Shown here: positions 5,346-9,114 of the stretch, piece by piece | Numbering within the stretch: the stretch's first letter is position 1 | Layout: each line of letters begins with the position of its first letter | Assembly: GCA_964387935.1 (NCBI GenBank) | Contig: CAYLZN010000239.1 | Location: forward strand, 1 to 9,114 | From: CAYLZN01 sp964387935 | GTDB taxonomy: Bacteria; Acidobacteriota; Vicinamibacteria; Vicinamibacterales; JAFNAJ01 | Direction of reading: 5' to 3' | DNA: 9,114 bases | Notes under the pieces: generated by a model | Database searches by the model: none | What the model was told of the DNA's origin: nothing | What the model saw: only the letters and a program-made list of their open reading frames with translations | Made by a program: the position numbers and the translations under genes

Positions 5346-7691
5346 ATGTCCCCATCTGCCAATCGCCAACGTCTCTCGGATTTCGGACTCGGCTTGATGG
5401 TCGCGTCGCTGGCGGCGCTGGCGGTCTCGTCGCCGTGGTTCGCCGGCGAGGGCCAGGCGCAGCTGATCGGCCTGCTGCTCATCGGCGCCGGGCTGCTGGA
5501 GTTCTGGCATGGCTTCCGGCGGTCGACGCCCGCCGGCCAGCGCGCCGCCTGGCTTGGCGGCGCGGTCACGATCGCCATGGGCGTCCTGGTCCAGAACGCC
5601 GCCGCCCTCGCCGTCACGGGCGTGATCGTCCTGCTGGCGGGCTGGTTCGCCCTCGACGCGCTCCGCTACGTGATGCGGGGCCTTCAGGGGGACTACACGG
5701 GCAGCACCGCCGACTGGCTGCTCCCGGCGCTCGGCAATCTCGTCGTCGCGGTGGCCATCCTCGTCGTCGGGCGTCGCGCCACCGACTGGACGCTGGCGAT
5801 CGTGGCAGCCCTGCGTATCGCCGGCACCGCCTGGAACATCGTCTCGACGCCGGCGTTCACGGCGCGTGACGCGGGCGCGACGGCCCTCGAACAGCTCGGA
5901 TTGCCCGACGAGCCGGAGCTCGTGGCCGTGGCCGCGCGCATCGAGGAGCAGGAGCGCGCCCGGGCGGCCGCGGATCGCGGCTGGGTCTGGGGGTTCCTCT
6001 TCACGCTCTTTGCCATCCACCTGGGGCGCATGGGGTTCGACCGATCGCGGCTCGGCATCGCGTCGCCGCTCGTCGCGGTGATTGGCGACGTGTTCATGGC
6101 GCTGGTGATCGCCTTCGTGATCGTCATTCCGCTGAACCTGGGGCTGCGCAGGATGACACGCGGAGTCGAGCGGTGGCTGTGGCGCTGGTGCCTGGACGAT
6201 GACGGCCGTGGCCTGAGCGCGTGGATTCGTCGGCCGGTGCGCGCGGTGCTGGAGTGGCGGCTGCGCTTCTCCGTGCGCATGCGCAGCGCGCGCTACTCGG
6301 CCCGCACGGCCTTCGGCCGCGGCCTGCAGATCGGGCTGCCCTTCGCCGCGATCATCGCGGCCAGCGTGCCGGTCTTCGGCATGAGCTGGTTCTTCGACAC
6401 CGAGAACTGGGCGGCGGGCATGTGGAACTCGTGGGCCGAGGCACGGACCGACACCTGGCGCGAGGCCATGGTCAAGGCGACGTTCGACGCCGAGAATGCC
6501 AGAGACCCGAGCCGCTGGTATTCGGTGGCCCCTGACGGTGTCGAAGGAGGCGGGGACTTCTCGTTTCTCGTGATCGGGGACCCCGGGGAAGGCGATCCGT
6601 CGCAGCACGTCCTCCGCGATCGGATCCTCGAGGCGACATCGCGCGAGGAGGTCAGGTTCATCCTGATCTCCTCGGACGTCGTCTATCCGACGGGCGCCAT
6701 GAAGGACTACGAGGCGAACTTCTGGCTGCCCATGAAGGGCACGCGCAAGCCGGTCTACGCCATCCCCGGCAACCACGACTGGTACGACGCGCTCGAGGCC
6801 TTCACGGCCACGTTCATGGAGCCCGGGGCGGCGCGGGCGGCCATGCGTGCGCGTGTCGCCGCCGACAATCACCTGTCGGCGACCACCGAAGGACGCATCG
6901 ACGAACTCATCGCGAAGGCGGCGTTCCTGCGGCAGCAGTACGGCGTTCCCACGGGCTTCCAGCGGGCGCCGTTCTTCGACGTGCAGACGCCGCAGTTCGC
7001 GCTGATCGCCGTGGACACCGGCGTCGCGCGCACGGTGGACCCTGTGCAGTGGCGGTGGCTCGAGGCGGCGCTCGAAGAGGCGCGCGGGAAGACGGTGATG
7101 GCCGTGCTCGGGCATCCGTTCTATGCGGGCGGCCACTACACGGCAACCGGCCACGAGGGATTCACGAGGGTGCACGACCTGCTGAAGCGGCACGGCGTGC
7201 CGATCGTGATGGCCGGGGACACGCACGACCTCGAGTACTATGCCGAGCCCCGGCCGCAGAACGCCGGGCCGCCGGTGCACCACTTCGTGAACGGGGGCGG
7301 CGGGGCGTACCTGAGTTTCGGGACGGCGCTGGCGTGGCCGGCGACGCCGGCAGCATCCCGCTGGGGGTTCTACCCGCGCACCGATCAGGTCCGATCGAAG
7401 ATCACCACGAACCTCACGATCTTCAAGCGGCCGCTGTGGTGGTGGACCGACACGCTCGACGCGTGGCCGTTCTCGGTGGAGTGGTTGTCGTCCGCGTTCG
7501 ACTTCAACGTGGCGCCCTTCTTTCAGAGCTTCGTCGAAGTGCGCGTCGAGCCATCGATGCGGCGCGTGCGACTATTGCCCTGGGGCATTGCCGGGCGGCT
7601 GCACTGGCGGGACTTCCAGGCATCGAGTGATTTCGTCCCGCTGGGGGCGCTTGAGGACGATCTGGCCGAGTGGGTCGTGCCGATGCCGTGA
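5346..7691 (+). CDS. Membrane-anchored metallophosphoesterase (HdeD-like multi-TM region fused to a purple-acid-phosphatase-like domain)
   Basis: The protein has 781 residues. Residues about 12-150 hold short hydrophobic hairpins (around 13-32, 38-55, 67-105 and 125-142) resembling the HdeD/DUF308 family. After a charged linker (around 180-210; EEQERARAAADRG) come three more likely TM segments (about 214-230, 238-265 and 325-345). The rest is a calcineurin-like phosphoesterase domain with the five purple-acid-phosphatase blocks: VIGDPG (Asp412), SSDVVY (Asp444, Tyr447), GNHD (Asn476, His477), VLGHPFY (His590) and GDTHD (His627). The final block is normally GHxH; here its first His is Asp625. 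The domain should hydrolyse phosphomonoesters or diesters with a dinuclear metal centre. An odd number of TM helices would place it outside the cytoplasm, but the count is uncertain. The ATG at 5346 has no Shine-Dalgarno and abuts the heptamer array; Met18 (5397) is an alternative start. The CotH-like lipoprotein gene follows after 4 bp. Substrate unknown. Confidence 0.85.
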   Translation: MSPSANRQRLSDFGLGLMVASLAALAVSSPWFAGEGQAQLIGLLLIGAGLLEFWHGFRRSTPAGQRAAWLGGAVTIAMGVLVQNAAALAVTGVIVLLAGWFALDALRYVMRGLQGDYTGSTADWLLPALGNLVVAVAILVVGRRATDWTLAIVAALRIAGTAWNIVSTPAFTARDAGATALEQLGLPDEPELVAVAARIEEQERARAAADRGWVWGFLFTLFAIHLGRMGFDRSRLGIASPLVAVIGDVFMALVIAFVIVIPLNLGLRRMTRGVERWLWRWCLDDDGRGLSAWIRRPVRAVLEWRLRFSVRMRSARYSARTAFGRGLQIGLPFAAIIAASVPVFGMSWFFDTENWAAGMWNSWAEARTDTWREAMVKATFDAENARDPSRWYSVAPDGVEGGGDFSFLVIGDPGEGDPSQHVLRDRILEATSREEVRFILISSDVVYPTGAMKDYEANFWLPMKGTRKPVYAIPGNHDWYDALEAFTATFMEPGAARAAMRARVAADNHLSATTEGRIDELIAKAAFLRQQYGVPTGFQRAPFFDVQTPQFALIAVDTGVARTVDPVQWRWLEAALEEARGKTVMAVLGHPFYAGGHYTATGHEGFTRVHDLLKRHGVPIVMAGDTHDLEYYAEPRPQNAGPPVHHFVNGGGGAYLSFGTALAWPATPAASRWGFYPRTDQVRSKITTNLTIFKRPLWWWTDTLDAWPFSVEWLSSAFDFNVAPFFQSFVEVRVEPSMRRVRLLPWGIAGRLHWRDFQASSDFVPLGALEDDLAEWVVPMP

Positions 7692-7695
7692 CGCC

Positions 7696-8994
7696 ATGAG
7701 TCGACGAAGGTCCCGCGTGCCCAACTGCTGGGGGGCGGCAGGAAGCCTGGCGCTGGCCGTCGTGCTGGCGACCGCCTGCTCCTCGAAGCCCGGGCCTGAG
7801 CCCGAGCGCGCTCGCCCCGCCAGCGACGATGCAGCCGCCCTGTTCGACGCCGGCCAGCTCCACGAAATCCGACTCCAGGTGAAGCCGGCGGACTGGGCCG
7901 CGTTGCTCGCCCACTACGGCGACGACACCTACTACGAGGGCGCGCTCGTGTGGCGGGATCGCAAGGTGTCCCGCATCGGCCTCCGCTCCCGCGGATCCGG
8001 CAGCCGCAACGAGCACAAGCCAGGGCTCAAGATCGACTTCCACCGGTACATCGACGACCAGCGGTTCCTGGGCCTCACCTCGCTCGTGCTCGACAACCTG
8101 TACACGGACGTGTCGCTCTTGCGAGAACACCTGGCCATGGCCTTCCTGGCGAGGATCGGCCTCGCGGTGCCGCGTGAGGCCTACACGAAGCTGTTCGTGA
8201 ACGACGAGTACATTGGGCTTTACAGCAGCGTCGAACCCATCGACAAGCGCTTCCTGTCGCGCGTGGATGGCCCCGGTGACACGGGCTACTTGCACGAATA
8301 CCGATGGAAGGACGAGTGGCACTTCACGGATCTGGGGCCATCGCTCGAGCCGTATCGCGAGCGTTTCTCGGCGAGGACCCACGAACGCGAGTCCGACGAA
8401 CGGTTGTATGCGCCGGTGCGTGACTTCGTGCAGGCGTTCAACGGGCCGCCGTCCGGGCCGGCCGACCTCGCGCCGTACCTCGATGCGCGGCCGTTCCTGC
8501 GTCAACTGGCGGGCGAGGCGTTCCTGGCTGACTGGGATGGGCTCGTCGGCGACTTCGGGATGAACAATTTCTACTTGCTCCGGGCTGCCGGCAGCGGCCA
8601 GTTCCGATTCCTGCCCTGGGACAAGGACGGCACGTTCAAGGCAGACGATTACCCGCTCTGGCCCGACGGCATGGAGGAGAACCGTCTCGTGCGGCGGTTG
8701 ATGGCGGACCCGGCGCTGAAGAGTTTTTACCTGCGGGAGCTGGCTCGCTGCGCCGACGTGGCGGAATCGCGCGAGGGCGGAGACGGCGTCGGGCCGGGGG
8801 GGGCGCCGGCGCGGCCGTGGCTCGAGCGCCTGCTGGAGGAGCGCTACGCGCTGATTGCCGACGCGGCGCACACGGACGGCCGGAAGCCGCAGTCGAACCG
8901 GCTGTTCGACGAGGCGGTGGACGGACTGCGCCGCTTCGTGCGCGTCAGGCCGGGGGTGGTGCGGACGTTCGTGGGAAAACAGACCGTGGGGTGA
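7696..8994 (+). CDS. CotH-family protein kinase-like lipoprotein
   Basis: The 432-residue protein begins with an Arg-rich n-region, a hydrophobic core and the lipobox LATAC (Cys28), predicting a lipid-anchored extracytoplasmic protein with a Pro/Glu-rich tether. CotH-family signatures follow: KPGLKIDF (Lys108-Phe115); LDNLYTDVSLLREHLA; FVNDEYIGLYSSVEPIDKRF (from Phe167); ADWDGLVGDFGMNNFYLLR (Asp279, Asp281, Asn290/291); and FLPWDKDGTF (Asp309, Asp311). In Bacillus CotH, Asp residues of the corresponding motifs bind metal-ATP, and the protein is a secretory-pathway kinase acting on spore coat proteins. The target here is unknown and no sporulation context exists. I chose ATG 7696 over the longer frame (7588) because it starts the signal peptide; there is no Shine-Dalgarno, so coupling to the phosphoesterase gene 4 bp upstream is likely. 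The last residues (about RTFVGKQTVG) adjoin the degraded contig end and may not be genuine. Confidence 0.88.
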   Translation: MSRRRSRVPNCWGAAGSLALAVVLATACSSKPGPEPERARPASDDAAALFDAGQLHEIRLQVKPADWAALLAHYGDDTYYEGALVWRDRKVSRIGLRSRGSGSRNEHKPGLKIDFHRYIDDQRFLGLTSLVLDNLYTDVSLLREHLAMAFLARIGLAVPREAYTKLFVNDEYIGLYSSVEPIDKRFLSRVDGPGDTGYLHEYRWKDEWHFTDLGPSLEPYRERFSARTHERESDERLYAPVRDFVQAFNGPPSGPADLAPYLDARPFLRQLAGEAFLADWDGLVGDFGMNNFYLLRAAGSGQFRFLPWDKDGTFKADDYPLWPDGMEENRLVRRLMADPALKSFYLRELARCADVAESREGGDGVGPGGAPARPWLERLLEERYALIADAAHTDGRKPQSNRLFDEAVDGLRRFVRVRPGVVRTFVGKQTVG

Positions 8995-9114
8995 GGTGGT
9001 TTATTTTTTAGTTGTGGGGGGGGGGGCCCCCAACCCAGAAAATTAAATACAGTCCCCCCCCGGCCCCCCCAAACGGCCCGGCCCCCCCCCCCCCCCCCGC
9101 GGGGCCGCCGGGGG
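8995..9114. other. Low-complexity contig end, probable sequencing or assembly artefact
   Basis: Base composition changes abruptly after the CotH stop. There is a TTTATTTTTTA patch, a run of 11 G (9016-9026) followed by 5 C, an AT-rich patch (about 9037-9049), a run of 8 C (9054-9061), 7 C (9064-9070), and 17 C (9082-9098). Homopolymers like these occur nowhere else in the window and are typical of low-quality read ends and poly-G artefacts. I see no gene, terminator or inverted repeat I would trust here. Confidence 0.75.

Noticed and set aside
4374..7283. A 969-codon minus-strand open frame antisense to the phosphoesterase
   Set aside because: Only its last 208 codons (the membrane protein) look like protein. 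The rest is Arg/Gly/His/Asp-rich antisense composition plus the translated heptamer repeat, the usual shadow of a high-GC gene.
7504..8871. A 455-codon minus-strand open frame opposite the CotH gene
   Set aside because: It is a shadow ORF: CotH signature motifs and a lipobox on the plus strand show which strand codes.
9016..9031. G-run followed by C-run as a possible terminator hairpin after the CotH gene
   Set aside because: Eleven G directly followed by five C leaves no sensible loop and no following T tract; it lies in the artefact-like contig end.

Overview
The window is very GC-rich (roughly two-thirds G+C by eye), densely packed bacterial DNA with strong G/C preference at third codon positions. 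The gene set (a multihaem cytochrome, an ATP-dependent DNA ligase, a CotH-type lipoprotein, MetX-like and PF02230-like hydrolases, and the apparent tail of a TonB-dependent receptor) would fit a soil or sediment Gram-negative such as an Acidobacteriota (Vicinamibacteria-like) bacterium. That placement is inference: there is no rRNA or other taxonomic marker here. The low-complexity 3' end suggests a draft or metagenomic contig.

Layout. At 1-693 (+) is the 3' part of a MetX-like alpha/beta hydrolase, converging with only 4 bp on a minus-strand block. Read from its 5' side, that block is: a six-TM protein of unknown function (5000-4374); the orphan 3' end of what looks like a TonB-dependent receptor gene (4360-4280, stop codon included); a PF02230-like carboxylesterase (4263-3583); an ATP-dependent DNA ligase (3596-2058) whose start overlaps the esterase stop by 14 bp; and an exported octahaem cytochrome c of the hydroxylamine-oxidoreductase-like type (1978-698). 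The last three probably form one transcription unit.

At 5001-5345 lies a divergent intergenic region. It holds a possible small exported-peptide ORF with a puzzling frame switch, a candidate promoter, and a 7-bp tandem repeat that ends 4 bp before the next start codon.

On the plus strand, 5346-7691 encodes a large membrane protein fusing an HdeD/DUF308-like multi-TM region to a purple-acid-phosphatase-like metallophosphoesterase. Four bp later, 7696-8994 encodes a lipoprotein of the CotH kinase family. This putative phosphatase/kinase pair, with both catalytic domains probably outside the cytoplasm, is the most interesting arrangement in the window. From about 8995 to the end the sequence becomes homopolymer runs and is probably sequencing or assembly artefact.

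No tRNA, rRNA, CRISPR array, insertion sequence or integrase was seen. Several very long ORFs antisense to real genes are high-GC shadows.
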